Shown piece by piece: positions 34,437 to 45,092 of a DNA stretch of 63,074 nucleotides. Source of the DNA: Gnetum montanum (lineage: Eukaryota > Streptophyta > Gnetopsida > Gnetales > Gnetaceae); the NCBI GenBank assembly GCA_015680685.1, contig MNCI01003606.1, forward strand, positions 1 to 63,074, read 5' to 3'. The notes under the pieces are model-generated. The model did not search any database and was not told the DNA's origin. It saw only the letters and a program-made list of their open reading frames with translations. Position numbers and translations under genes: made by a program. The first letter of the stretch is position 1. Each line of letters starts with the position of its first letter.

Positions 34437-36950
34437 GTAGAATGTTAAAGAGGAGATTAAACAAATCCTCAAGGTAGGGTTCATCTATCCAATTATGGAT
34501 AGTGAGTGGGTTAGTCCACTTGTGATAGTGCTAAAGAAAGGTGGGAAATGGAGGGTTTACATTAACTTTAGGTTGTTGAACATGGCAACATACAAAGATC
34601 ACTTTCCATTTCCATTTTTGAACTAGGTGTTGGACACCATTTCTGGACTTTGTTACTATAACTTCTTGGATGGTTATAGTGGCTATAACCAAATCCAAAT
34701 AGCATGAGAGGATTAGGCCAAAACCACACTCATAAGTCCTTGGGGGACTTTTGCATCTAGAAAGATGTTGTTCAGTCCATGTAATGCCTCTACAACATTT
34801 CAACGACTTGTCATGAGCATTTTTCAATAGTAGATTGGTAGTGAAGTGGAAGTCCTCATGGATGACTTCTCCACCTATGGGGCTACATTTGAATAAGCCC
34901 TAGACTATGTTGAGCAAGTGCTAAAAAGGTGTGTGGAGATAAACCTTAGGTTTAACTGGTAGAAAAACCACTTGATGGTCTAGGAAGACATTGTGTTGGG
35001 GCAAATAATTTCTTAGAAAGGGATGGAGGTGGATCCTAAAAAAATAAGGGTCATCTAAGGAATTACCTAATAGTCAAAAATAATCAAATATATAAGGTCA
35101 TTCCTTGGCCACACTGGCTACTATTGGCAATTCATCAAGAATTTCTCTAAGATTAGCAAACCATTGGTGGAGTTGACAAAGACATATGTTTCATTTATCT
35201 AGACCAAGGAATGTCAATGTGCATTTCAGCAGCTTAAGTAAAAGCTCATAAAACTCCAATTCTACAAGTATTTGATTGGTCTATGACTTTTCACACCATG
35301 AAAAACACATCCAATTATTCCTTGGGAGCCATGCTCATGCAGTTGGGTGATTAGAAATGTCCTTACTACATCCACTATGTGAGCATAAGAATTGTTGGTG
35401 TGTAGTTGAACTACACCACAATGGAGAAAGAATTGATGAAAGTGGTGTTCAACTTAGAAAAATTTAAGCACTATGTGCTTGGGTACAAGGTGTTTGTGTA
35501 CACTAATCATAGTGCAATTTGGTTCTTGATGAATAAGCCAACAATGAATCTCTATTTTATACAGTGATTGGTGATCTTGCAGGAATTCGATATAACAATG
35601 GTAGATTGAAAGGGGACTAAGAATGTGATTGCTGACCACTTATTTTAGTTGAGATAGGACAACAAAGAGGAGGAGAGCTCACTTTTAGATCACTTTCCTA
35701 ATGAACTCCTCTTTGTTAGGGCTATAACTAAACAAGTGCCCACTGAAACCAACTGTTAAGATGGCATTCTTACCTATCTTATTACTTAGGAGATGCCGCA
35801 TGAGAGGGACAATAGGAAGAACCAATAGTTTCTTCACTAGGCAAAGCACTTCATGAAAACCAATGGACATCTTTACAAGGTGTGCATCGATGGCCTGGTT
35901 CAATGGTGTGTACCTAATGATGATCAATCGCATCTTTTTCAAGATGCTTATGAGGGTTGTTGTGGGGGCCACTATGTTGGAAGACATATAACCATTATGA
36001 TCCTCATGGTAGGGTATTATTGGACAACATTTTTTAGGGATGCTCACCACTTTTTTCACTCTTGTGAATGCTATTAATGTGATGGTGGAATGATTTCTTG
36101 TATGGAGGGACTTTAGTAGTGGATCCAACCACTAGAACCTTTGACATATGGAACATCGATTTCATAGGTCCCATCACTTCCATATTTAATAGAAATTCAT
36201 GCATTATATTTCCTATTAACTACTATATAAAGTGGGAAAAAGTGGTGGTTGTCACTAATTTCACATCTTCTATAGCTGCTTAGTTTGTACAATAACATGT
36301 TATAAATAGGTTTGGCATGCTACATGCACTTATTTTTGAGAATGGAACTCATTTTACAAGCATCATGTTTCAGAAGCTCATGCAATGCTTGGGGGTTGAA
36401 TATAAACTAACACCACCCTACCACCCCCAAGCTAATGGTCAAGTAGAGGTTACTAATGAGGAGATAACAAAAATAGTAACAAGAACCATTAGTAAATATA
36501 GGAGGGATTGGAGCACAAAAATCAACAATTCCCTTTGGGCCTACTACTCCACTTGAAAACTTCCTATTGGATACTCTCGCTATGAGCTTGTGTACGGAAA
36601 ATTGCCAACTTTTCCCATCAAAGTGAAACTCTATGCACTCTCAACTACTTGTGACCTTTGCCTTGACCTTATCCTAACACAAAAGGAAAGACTAATGAAT
36701 CTCAATGTCCTAGATGAGAATCAATTGGTGGCCTTGTCATCTAATTAAGTACATAAGGCATTCAATAAGCAATACCATGACCTTAGAATCAAGAAAGTGG
36801 AATTTCAACCAAGGGATAAGATCATATACTAGAATCCCACACAAGTGAGACAAATAACTAAATTCCAAATGTTGTGGAATGGGTCTTACATTATCCATGA
36901 AACCTTTCCTTTTGGGACTATATTGATATACAAACTTGAAAGCACACACA
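34437..36950 (+). pseudogene. Element C pol: RT, RNase H, integrase
   Basis: RT from about 34490: DSEWVSPLVIVLKKGGKWRV, DHFPFPFLN, FLDGYSGYNQIQIA and metal box VLMDDFSTYG (about 34850), so both Asp are kept. RNase H, about 35270-35640, is badly broken. Integrase zinc domain at 35930-36075 (YEGCCGGHYVGRH...HHFFHSCEC). Core: IDFIGP (about 36155), then FENGTHFT with Glu where Asp is catalytic (about 36335), and HPQANGQVEVTNEE with Glu kept (about 36425). The C-terminal tail ends near 36950. Interrupted by stops. The RT lacks the insertion usual in angiosperm Athila, so lineage assignment is tentative. Confidence 0.8.
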
Positions 36951-37105
36951 CCGCCACCCCCTCCCCCCCCCACAACAAAAAGAAAGTTGCTAGTCATCAC
37001 ACAACAACTAAAACCTTTCCATGAACTTGAGAGAGCCAATGAATAGAACACCTCAATGGATAGATATGTGTGGTCAATATTTCAGATCTCCTCCTTCCAA
37101 CATAG

Positions 37106-37120
37106 TCATGGGGGAGATGG
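37106..37120 (+). other. Purine tract after pol of element C
   Basis: TCATGGGGGAGATGG, equivalent to 15432-15446 in element A. An extra ORF rather than an LTR follows, so this is probably an internal tract. Confidence 0.5.
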
Positions 37121-38601
37121 CCATCTGTGTTGATCAATTAATGTGGCTTCTCAGTTTCTAACTTTTTTGTTTCACATCATTTTTAGTACATTTTCCCTTT
37201 CCTAAATATTACAATTTTTTCTATATTTTACTTTATTTCATTTTTATTTCTTTTATGCTTATCTTATGTTTTGGTTTTCTTTCTTTATTGTCACCAGGAC
37301 TTGGTATAATTGCCAATGTTAATTGATGGTGGTTTGTACTATAATGATTATTTGATTGCTAATGTCTAGATTCTATCTTTGAATTTTGATGTTGATAACT
37401 AGGACATGTTTTATTTTCATGCTAACATGTAGTGAAGCCACATCATCCATTGATCTGTAAAATTCTATGGTGTTCCCTTGTTTCAGAAATATGAGGTTCC
37501 TTCTTAAATGCAACTTTTAATGAACTTGTGGATTAGTATTTTTCAAACTTGGGAAGGATTAAATGGATAGACAAGGGTGTGACTTCAAGAAAACTTGATG
37601 CTCTTTGTAATTACTTACCCTCTTAGGATGCATCAGTATTTTCATAGGTCCTTTGTCATTCCTATGTCAACCAATAACAAAAAGGTATGCCTTTGCATTA
37701 TGTGATTTGCATAAAAAAAAACTCAAATATTAGAAACAAAAAAACATAATGGGAATTCAAAGCACACTTTGAGGAAAAAATAACAAGCTACAAGCATTAG
37801 TTATGGGACTAGAAAGATGTTTTACCCATGCTTGAAGGTCCCCTCTAATTAAGGCCCATCTCACTTCCTACTTCTCTTTTCTTTCCTTTTTGTATAGGTG
37901 ATTGATCTATGGGGATATTCTTATGGCAAGGGGGCAGGGGGGGGGGGAAGTGGGGTGTTGGGCTTAGAGTGTCAATGTGAAGTCACTAAAAGTAATTGGT
38001 TTTAATTTGGACTAAGGATGGATTTTATAAGATCATATTAATCACAAAATCCACAAGGGACTTCATATGACCATGATATAGGACTTCATTCCACTATGTA
38101 CTTCATTTGGCTATGCTTCCCATAACTTACATCACTATCATTTTTCATGTTTGTTTCAATGTCTTGGTTTGATATGGTCAAAGTTCTTTGGTAGTTTCTT
38201 TGGCCATTTGGTCCTTAACTAATAACAACCATTAGTCACCCATGGGGCCCATGGACTTCTTGGTTTGAGGGCATGCAAGGGCATCAAGGGCATGAGCTTG
38301 CTATGAGGAGGACTCACTTGCATACACTTTGGTTGGGTTGGTTAAGTTCCTCATCCTTTAGCCATGTTTACTTTCAAAATCTTTTGCATTTCATGTTAGT
38401 TACATCTAGTTGTTCACTCCTTTGTTAAATTCTCATAATGAAATATCATTTTTTGTGAATTATCTAGCCATTTTCATGCACTTCATTGTGTTATAGGCTT
38501 CTTTGGCTTTCTCTAGACTCCAATTTTATTCAAAAATTCCTTGTTTTCTCTTAGTTTTTCAATGTGCAAAATTTTCACAAATAGCTATGTTGACACAACC
38601 T
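37121..38601. other. Non-coding interval between pol and the extra ORF of element C
   Basis: About 1.5 kb of T-rich sequence with no recognisable protein. A G11 run lies at 37937-37947 and a C-rich run just upstream at about 36950-36970. It leads into the TATA box at 38624. Confidence 0.5.
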
Positions 38602-38632
38602 CATCGATGTAGCACAAAAATTCTATATATAG
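38602..38632 (+). promoter_or_regulatory. Putative internal promoter of the extra ORF of element C
   Basis: TATATATAG at 38624-38632, with CATCGATG at 38602-38609 just upstream. The same palindrome type occurs upstream of the TATA box in the F LTR. CATCGATG also occurs elsewhere (9051, 35885, 55076), so the shared motif is weak evidence; the TATA position about 450 bp before the ORF is the better argument. Confidence 0.4.
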
Positions 38633-39079
38633 ACATCCATAGTTAGGCAAGTTTGCACATTTTCCTTCAAACACAAGAGGATTTTTTGTAGTTTTCAGAG
38701 CCTAAAGCCTTCCTAAGCCCATATCTTACTAACTGCTTATCTGATTGACTCTGTTCTTTAGTTCTAGAACTATCGAATGTGAGTTTTACATTGTGGGGGC
38801 CATAAATCTTAGGGTTTTGATAATTTTTTTTTCAAATTTTTTCAACTTCCATAAGGTTTAACTAATAAAATAAAATTAAAATCATTAATTCATGAGAGTT
38901 AAACCTTTCCAATGAACTCTAGTAGCCATCTAAAAGAAATAATAATAATTTAATATTAAAATAATTGAATTTGTCATGATCAAAAATTAGCTAGAGTGTA
39001 ATAAACTGAATAGGAGTATGGAACCAAGTATTACATGTTATACATCAAATGCTAATCCTTGATCATGTTGTGATTATAG

Positions 39080-41721
39080 ATGGAACCCAAACTAAGGGAC
39101 AAATATGGATAGAAGGCTGGAGCATCCCAGCTGAGGGACAAGTAGTCCAAAACTAGAAGGGGCTAGCAGCAAAACCAACCCTAGGACTAGGTAGCCAAAA
39201 TGCATGCAACAGGACCTCTTTAGGAGGAGCCTAAAGTGGAATCTATTCATCAAATTTTAGAAGTTAAAAAAAGGTAATCCCATTCGGATGAGGCATTAGG
39301 AATAAGGTCAAACCTTGAGATCACCTTGATAGAGGCTTACCTTAGGCAAATCAAGTTTAAGGATATCCAACATTTGGTTCTCCAAGGATAGAACTTTGGT
39401 ACCTTCTTGGACTTCACCCCAAAAGAAGTCAAAACTTAATTGTGAAGTTCTCCCATGTGGTCTATTCTCACCTCTAGTGGAGAATAATACATGGGTGAAA
39501 CCTATCTCTTATGGAATAATAGGCAGCTAGATGCCATTGTGAAAATCAAGGGCATCAGTGTGTCCTACTCGGTGGAGGCCATCTCTCAAGGCCTCGGATT
39601 GCCTAATATTAGAATAAATTTGGTAGAAATATTAGCATAGATGGACCTAGAGGTGAAAAAGAAGTGGATTTAGTGGTGTTATGGAGTTGACTACAAAGAG
39701 TACAATGTACTCACAACAGTAGAACATGCATACTTCAAGATAGTGGGCTACCACCTTAATCTGAAGGTGAGGCAAAGCAAGATAATTTTTTGTACCCATG
39801 AATGTGTTGCTCTAAGCAAAAAATTCCTTATCAACCTCCCATAGCTAATATATCTTGAGATAGAGAAGCACTTTAAGGAGAAATAGGCATGGGAGGAAGG
39901 CACTTCCCTTTCCATGCCTAGTCTAAGAATTATGCAAAAGGGGAGGAATAGCTTGTTATTTCAATGACATACTCAAACATGTTCCTATAACCTCTTGGAT
40001 GGAAATGATGAAAGATAAAGTACTTTCCTTGATGAAAGAAGAGGAGTAGCCACCATCACCACCCACTCATGAAACAATGTCGAAGGCTTGTGTCACCATG
40101 AAGCACATGTAAAAACTCTGTGAGCAACTCTTGTAGCAGCAGTAAGCTGGATGAGTGGTGATCCATCTATCTATCAACTAGCCTTGAGCCATCTAAATGA
40201 GATCACTCATACCATTAGATAGTTGGAGGACACAATGCCAACATTTTCTACCTAATAAATATAGGCGCTTGCACACTTGAATCCTAGTGCCCAAGAGGAA
40301 AGAGTGTCGCTACATGCTTAGTGCACTTGAAGGAAGGTGATTGGACAACTATCTTGGTGATGTAACATCAAGGGTAGGAGACATTAACTAAGGTGGTGGC
40401 CAATAGAGTGGGTGAAGCCCATAATGTTCCTATGGAATTTATGGAAATATCTACAGGAGTGGCAAGTAAAAGATTCAATGTAGCCTAGCACAAGAAGTTG
40501 CTGGAATGACTAGTGGAAATTAGGAAATCAATTTTAGAGATCTTTGGCCTTCCAAATGAGATCACTGCTACCTAGTTGGTGCTGTTGGAGGATAAGGGAA
40601 AGTACCTCATTATTAATACCAAACCCAAGATACCCACAAAGAAAAATCAATGCTTGGCTACTGAGGTTGTAGAAATGAGATGCCACTTAGCCGATCCCAT
40701 AGTTCTCAACCACGTTGTAACTAGAGATAAAGCTTTTCTTCTACTTTAAGAAAAAATTTAAGTGGCTGAGAACACCAAGGAGAACATAGTCTTTGATGAG
40801 TCCATAGTAGTACCATTGGCTTACAACACCAAGAAGTACTTATTAGAGATTCGTAAGGAGAACATAATTCTCACTAAGGATAATTATCTCCTATGCCATG
40901 TTAAGCTTAAGAAAGAAGAAATGGTTGAATACATGAGACAATAGAAGGAGTAGCTTGTTAAGGTAATGATGGATTTAAGGAGGTTGGTAGCAAAAAATTG
41001 TAATCTCTTGATGGAGGAGGTCCATGCTCTTCATCATGTAGAAGAATGAGGTTCTCAAATTTGAAAGGGTTAAGAACCACTATAGGGACTAGGTCAACTT
41101 GTAGAAAGAAATCAATGAAAAGCATATCCAACTAACAAAGGAAAAATCCAATGAGATCCTCTAGTAGCTCCAATAAGGAGGTGAAGTGTGATAGCCCATC
41201 TTTGATGGATTGAACAAGTATAATAAGGTAGAGATTTGCCTCAAGGAGCTATAGATTAAAGAGATGATGAAATACATGGAGCTTAGCAACCTCCATTATT
41301 CAAACTTGGTAATGCTTGCTGCTTGAACGCTAAGGTCAAAATTGAAGGAGTAGGTGGCCAGCTCATACTTGTTATATGAGGCCAAGTTTAAGCATTACAA
41401 AGAGATGAAGTAGAAGCTAGAAACAACAAATGCTAAACTTGATGTTCTCAGAGAGCATTTCATTGATCAATGGTCAATAGTTGAGAACCTAGCACATAGG
41501 ATGAGTGACTAGTAGGAACTTTAGAATGCTATTAAGGTGTTCAATATTGAATGTAAACAATTCATAGTCTGGTTTGTCAATGTGAAGAAGCTATTCCCCA
41601 GAATGTCCTATCTATGGGATGTTCCTATACTAGCCCACATTGGTGATGTTGTGTGGTTCATGTATGATTCCCAGAGTAAGGAGGAGACGATGAAAACATT
41701 GCTAAATGCTTTTCATCTTCC
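39080..41721 (+). pseudogene. Extra ORF of element C (accessory protein), broken
   Basis: Sense-oriented coding after pol. A globular part at about 39480-39900 has KIKGISVSYSVEAISQGLGLPNIR, EHAYFKIVGYHL and CVALSKKFLINLP. A Lys/Glu-rich coiled-coil part at about 40750-41470 has LLEIRKENIILTKDNYLL and LQIKEMMKYMELSNLHYSNL. The order and motifs match the extra ORF of B closely. Stops are scattered. Its last part runs into the LTR of E at 41727, showing that E inserted here. By position it corresponds to the env-like ORF of Athila elements, but I see no signal peptide or membrane segment. Confidence 0.65.
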
Positions 41722-41726
41722 ACTAG

Positions 41727-42508
41727 TGATGGGATGCATTCGCCGTGATATCGCATCCCACGCGATATCGCGGTGTGCCGCCAAGTTTATAAATAAGAGG
41801 TGGATCTCCCTTTGTTTCTCATCTAGATCTAGACCTTAGAAAAACTCTGGCAGTTTTACCTCTCTAGAGATAGAATATTTTCCATGTGCCCGTAGTAGGA
41901 GCTCCAAAGTGAATAGATCTTTATTCGAGAAAATATTGTACTTGAACACATGTTTGTGTACGGCAATAAAGATGAACTTCTTGGATAAACCTTGCAGTGC
42001 ATGGAATAGGCTAAATAGGATTTTATTTACTATTATTTACTATTTATTATTTAATTTCTTTATTAGTCATTAATTCCTTCTCAACCCTTCTCTCCTAGTT
42101 AAGTGCCTCAGTACGACCACTTCGAGCATGTGCGTTACGCTTGGTAATCCTAGCAACGATTAGCATTTAGTAACCAAGGTTGCATCGGTTCAGGGTGTGA
42201 ACGGTAAGTGGGAACGGATGCTGATGCTAGGTTAATTAAGACTTAGTTAGTTAGTTAAAGTTAGTAATTAGTCTCTTCACCCTTCACCTTATCAGCATAG
42301 GAGATAAAATCGAAAAGAAATAAAAATCATATACCTCAGACTTAACCATACACCATGACAACTACAAGTAAGTTTGGGAAGACAATGAATAATTAACCTA
42401 AAGTGTTCCATGAGGCATGTAGGCACTTAGTCTGTGGAGTTTCATCGGATCGTGCGTGTTATGCTCATATTCGTATGGTTGAGTGTAGGGGTACCTTGCC
42501 ACTCATCA
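41727..42508 (+). mobile_element. 5' LTR of element E (782 bp)
   Basis: Begins TGATGGGATGC and ends CACTCATCA, followed two bases later by the primer-binding site. U3 is short (about 60 bp to the TATA box) with GATATCGC repeats. From ATAAAGATGAACTTCTTGG (about 41965) to the end it parallels the LTR of F, and in reverse complement the end parallels the LTR of B. Confidence 0.85.
41731..41795 (+). promoter_or_regulatory. GATATCGC palindromes and TATA box of the E LTR
   Basis: GATATCGC at 41747 and 41764 (step 17); the second is part of the palindrome GCGATATCGC. GGGATGC (41731-41737) and GCATCCC (41753-41759) form an inverted repeat. TTTATAAATA at 41786-41795 is the TATA box. The same spacing is seen in the ladder at 29788-29805. 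Confidence 0.7.
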
Positions 42509-42510
42509 TA

Positions 42511-42527
42511 GGCACTGTTGCCGGGGA
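42511..42527 (+). other. Primer-binding site of element E (tRNA-Asp type)
   Basis: GGCACTGTTGCCGGGGA matches the tRNA-Asp-complementary site GGCGCCGTTGCCGGGGA of Athila and Tat elements at 15 of 17 positions; both differences are transitions. Confidence 0.8.
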
Positions 42528-42652
42528 CTAAGTGTTTGTGCGCTAAGTAGAACATAGGAAATCACTCACATCGTTGGGAGCTTAAACGAACCTTAGGGTT
42601 AATTAAACAAAAAATTATATAACGGTTAATTAGCACACTTAATTAAACTAAG

Positions 42653-43396
42653 ATGTCTTCTTCTCATAAGAGCATTTCATTACCTAGGGATCATATAAGA
42701 AACAGTTGGCAGTCTAAAACACATGACCCAAATCTGCCAGTTCATCAAAAATACCGAGTGGTATATACTCATCCCAATGAGTACATACCCAATTTTACTT
42801 TTATCCTTCATTAGGATGAACAGCTGCACTAGAGAGACTTGCAAGGTAACATAGTATTACCTCCAGACTGTGTAGTCCTCAACATGCTCCTTCGTGCTTT
42901 GGTATAGATTGGCATGACTCAGCTCTATGTTGAATATGTTATAGGTGATTTTGACATGAGGGATTACCATCCCACAGCCACACAACGTATGAGAGACTCA
43001 AGGTAGGAGAGCCACCATACATTGTTGAAGGGAAAAGGGGTCCAGCACGTCCTAAGAAAAATCAGAGATGGTGAACCAATTATAATGGGTTTGCTATCAA
43101 AAGATGTTCCCCCTCCTAACAATAGTGAGGAGGTGGGGTATCAGAACCTACGTTCCACGATAAATAACCTTGGTTCTGATCCCCATGAACACCAACTGTT
43201 CACTAAGGTGACAACAATACATGACAAGGATGGGCACTCAGATCGTCATCATGATCGGGGCTGAAGCCACTGAAGAGAAGGCAAGAAACATCGTCATGGT
43301 GATGGTTCTCCTTCTTCTTCCTCTTCATCTCATCATTCACCCTCTCCTTCCACATCAAGGCATAGCCATAGAGAGCATAACGGTGAGAATAGAGGT
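42653..43396 (+). pseudogene. Element E gag, N-terminal part
   Basis: ATG at 42653 opens a frame that continues, with a few stops, to the insertion point of D: MSSSHKSISLPRDHIRNSW, YIPNFTFILH, GVQHVLRKIRDGEPIIMG, then a His/Ser/Arg-rich linker (SPSPSTSRHSHREH). D entered this linker. The continuation at 61094 stays in the same frame. Confidence 0.7.
43392..43396. repeat. 5-bp target-site duplication of element D, left
   Basis: GAGGT directly before the LTR start TGAAAC; identical to 61089-61093 directly after the LTR end. Confidence 0.9.
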
Positions 43397-43539
43397 TGAA
43401 ACACCACAAAATTCAGAGCTTAGTACTTGTCCAACACCAAGCAGGTCCTTGGGACCCCAGACGACAATGGCTACATTTGGCGTCAAACGTGGCAACTTCG
43501 GAGGTCAGATGCTCAATTTTCACTAAGTATGCAGTTCCA

Positions 43540-43876
43540 GCGTATACGCCCAATTGTACGTTCCCAACATATACGCTCAAATTCCCAACGTATACGCCCA
43601 GCGTACACGCCCAGCGTACACACCTCGCATGTACGCTCAGCAGGTACAACAGATGCATACGCCCGACATGAAACCTCCAAAGACGACATGAGAACAGCAC
43701 TACAGGGCGAGATTTGGCACAAGGTAGCAACCATCAGCGTATACGCCCAACACATTAGCGTATACGGCCCAGCATATACGTCCAGCATCCATCAGCGTAT
43801 ACGCTAGCGTCCACAGCATCTCCACCCGAGTTCGCATACGCCCAGCGTATACGCCTATCTGATATAGCGTATACGC
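43540..43876. repeat. GCGTATACGC palindrome cluster, 5' LTR
   Basis: Exact GCGTATACGC at 43540, 43737, 43795, 43845 and 43867. About ten further one- or two-mismatch versions lie between (ACGTATACGC, GCGTACACGC, GCATATACGT), many explained by CpG to TpG/CpA changes. Spacing is irregular, so this is not a tandem satellite. Confidence 0.95.
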
Positions 43877-43931
43877 CTAGCAGATTTAATATATTATATA
43901 TTTGTAAATATTATGCACCTGGTCAACGTGC

Positions 43932-43980
43932 CACGTGTCTCCTAACTCGAGTCTAGCGTGACAACCGGTATAAAAGCCCC
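43932..43980 (+). promoter_or_regulatory. LTR promoter of element D: G-box and TATA
   Basis: CACGTG at 43932-43937 (in CCACGTGTC, a G-box/ABRE-type context) and GGTATAAAAGCCCC at 43967-43980, 30 bp apart. Conserved in the 3' LTR at 60459 and 60494. Transcription would start near 44000. Confidence 0.85.
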
Positions 43981-44556
43981 AACTTCCCACTTGAACAGGG
44001 GTGGCTAAAAAAATCCGAAATCATACCAAAGAGCAATTACGCTGAGAACCAGAGCACAAAAACCTCTTACGCTGGACAACCCTGTACGCTGAGGAGACAG
44101 TCTCTACGCTACACTTATAGTGTGATCCAGCCGTTGTCGTCCTTGCATTCGCCGGGGCTTTCGTCCGCCTTGTGTCCCATTCACAACTGCGTTTGACTGG
44201 TGCATTGTACTTTCATTCTGTAATGCCATTGTTACATTTTCTTCCCATAATCGTTTACAGTTGTTGTACGTATTTTGTTTACGTCTGTTTACGTTTATGC
44301 TCTGTTTGTACCATTTACATTTTTTACGCTGTGTTTACACCCGCTACGCTATTTACATCTAACCCAGCGTATAGCACTTCGGTGTATGTTCGGGGAAATC
44401 CTTGTCTGATCCGCATGCGGACCACCCAAGGTACTCTGCCTTCGTGCATTCCAGCTCACCCTCTGGCGAAGGTAGGATCTTCTATGCATGTCCTACGATC
44501 CCACGGTCTCTGTTTCCTTCCAGCTGGAGACCGACAATTTTGGGCGGTACAGAAAT

Positions 44557-44573
44557 TGGTGCTAGAAGGAGGG
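44557..44573 (+). other. Primer-binding site of element D
   Basis: TTGGTGCTAGAAGGAGG begins five bases after the LTR end. It resembles the TGGCGCTAGAAGGA-type site of Tat/Ogre elements (tRNA-Arg assignment from memory, not checked). Confidence 0.65.
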
Positions 44574-44795
44574 CCGAGTCTAAAACCTTACCTGCAAATT
44601 TCTCAGCGTTTACGCTGTTGAGCGTCTACGCCACCAACCACACGCCGCTTCCTGCTGAAACCTTCCCAGCGTCTACGCAGCCCGGTCTGAAAACCCAGCC
44701 TGCAAATTGTCCAGCGTCTATGCTGTTCGTGTTTACGCTGTCCCTGTTAAAACTTAATCAGAAAATCGTACGCTGCATTCTTTACGCCGTGCCTT

Positions 44796-44911
44796 GTTTT
44801 ACGCTGTGCATGTTTTACGCTGTACCCTGTTTTACGCTGTACCCTATTTTACGCTGTGCATTGTTTATGCTATACCCTGTTTTACACTGTACCTTGACGC
44901 TGTATATGCTC
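44796..44911. repeat. 16-17-bp tandem repeats in the leader of element D
   Basis: About seven units of the type GTTTTACGCTGTACCCT starting at 44796, 44812, 44829, 44846, 44863, 44879 and 44896. TACGCTG resembles half of the LTR palindrome. The surrounding leader (44574-45092) is non-coding. Confidence 0.85.
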
Positions 44912-45092
44912 TCTAGCATATACGCTAAACCACTTTCATTGTAGACTCGTCTACGCTGGCCATGTACGCTACGAATATACACGTTGTATACGCTATCATT
45001 ATACGCTGTTAGTTGAAGCGTATATGCTATACGCTGCATAGCACATTAATTTCACATTTCTAGACCATGTCGTACATCTTCAACAGATCATC

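Larger units (their letters stand above)
31380..41726 (+). mobile_element. Athila-like element C, probable continuation of F
   Basis: Gag, protease, RT, RNase H, integrase, a purine tract and a sense extra ORF on the plus strand, all broken. The 5' end of gag is missing; the LTR and leader of F about 5.6 kb upstream are of the same family, so F and C are probably one element split by G. The 3' end is cut by the LTR of E at 41727, so the 3' LTR of C should lie beyond the right edge, after E. Confidence 0.7.
43397..44551 (+). mobile_element. 5' LTR of element D (1155 bp)
   Basis: Begins TGAAACACCACAAAATTC and ends GGGCGGTACA. U3 (43397-~43995) carries the GCGTATACGC palindromes, then a G-box and TATA. 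Downstream R/U5 is rich in TTTACG/TACGCT words. Same order as the 3' LTR at 59885. Confidence 0.95.

Noticed and set aside
42511-42527. tRNA-Asp gene fragment
   Set aside because: The match is only to the tRNA 3' end complement and directly follows an LTR; it is a primer-binding site.
43513-43807. Overlapping ORFs on both strands in the D LTR U3
   Set aside because: They are translations of GCGTATACGC-type repeats (VYA/RIR words), with no start context or domain.
43540-45040. CRISPR-like or satellite array suggested by many short palindromes
   Set aside because: Spacing is irregular, there are no constant-length spacers or full repeat units, and the context is an LTR of a plant retrotransposon.
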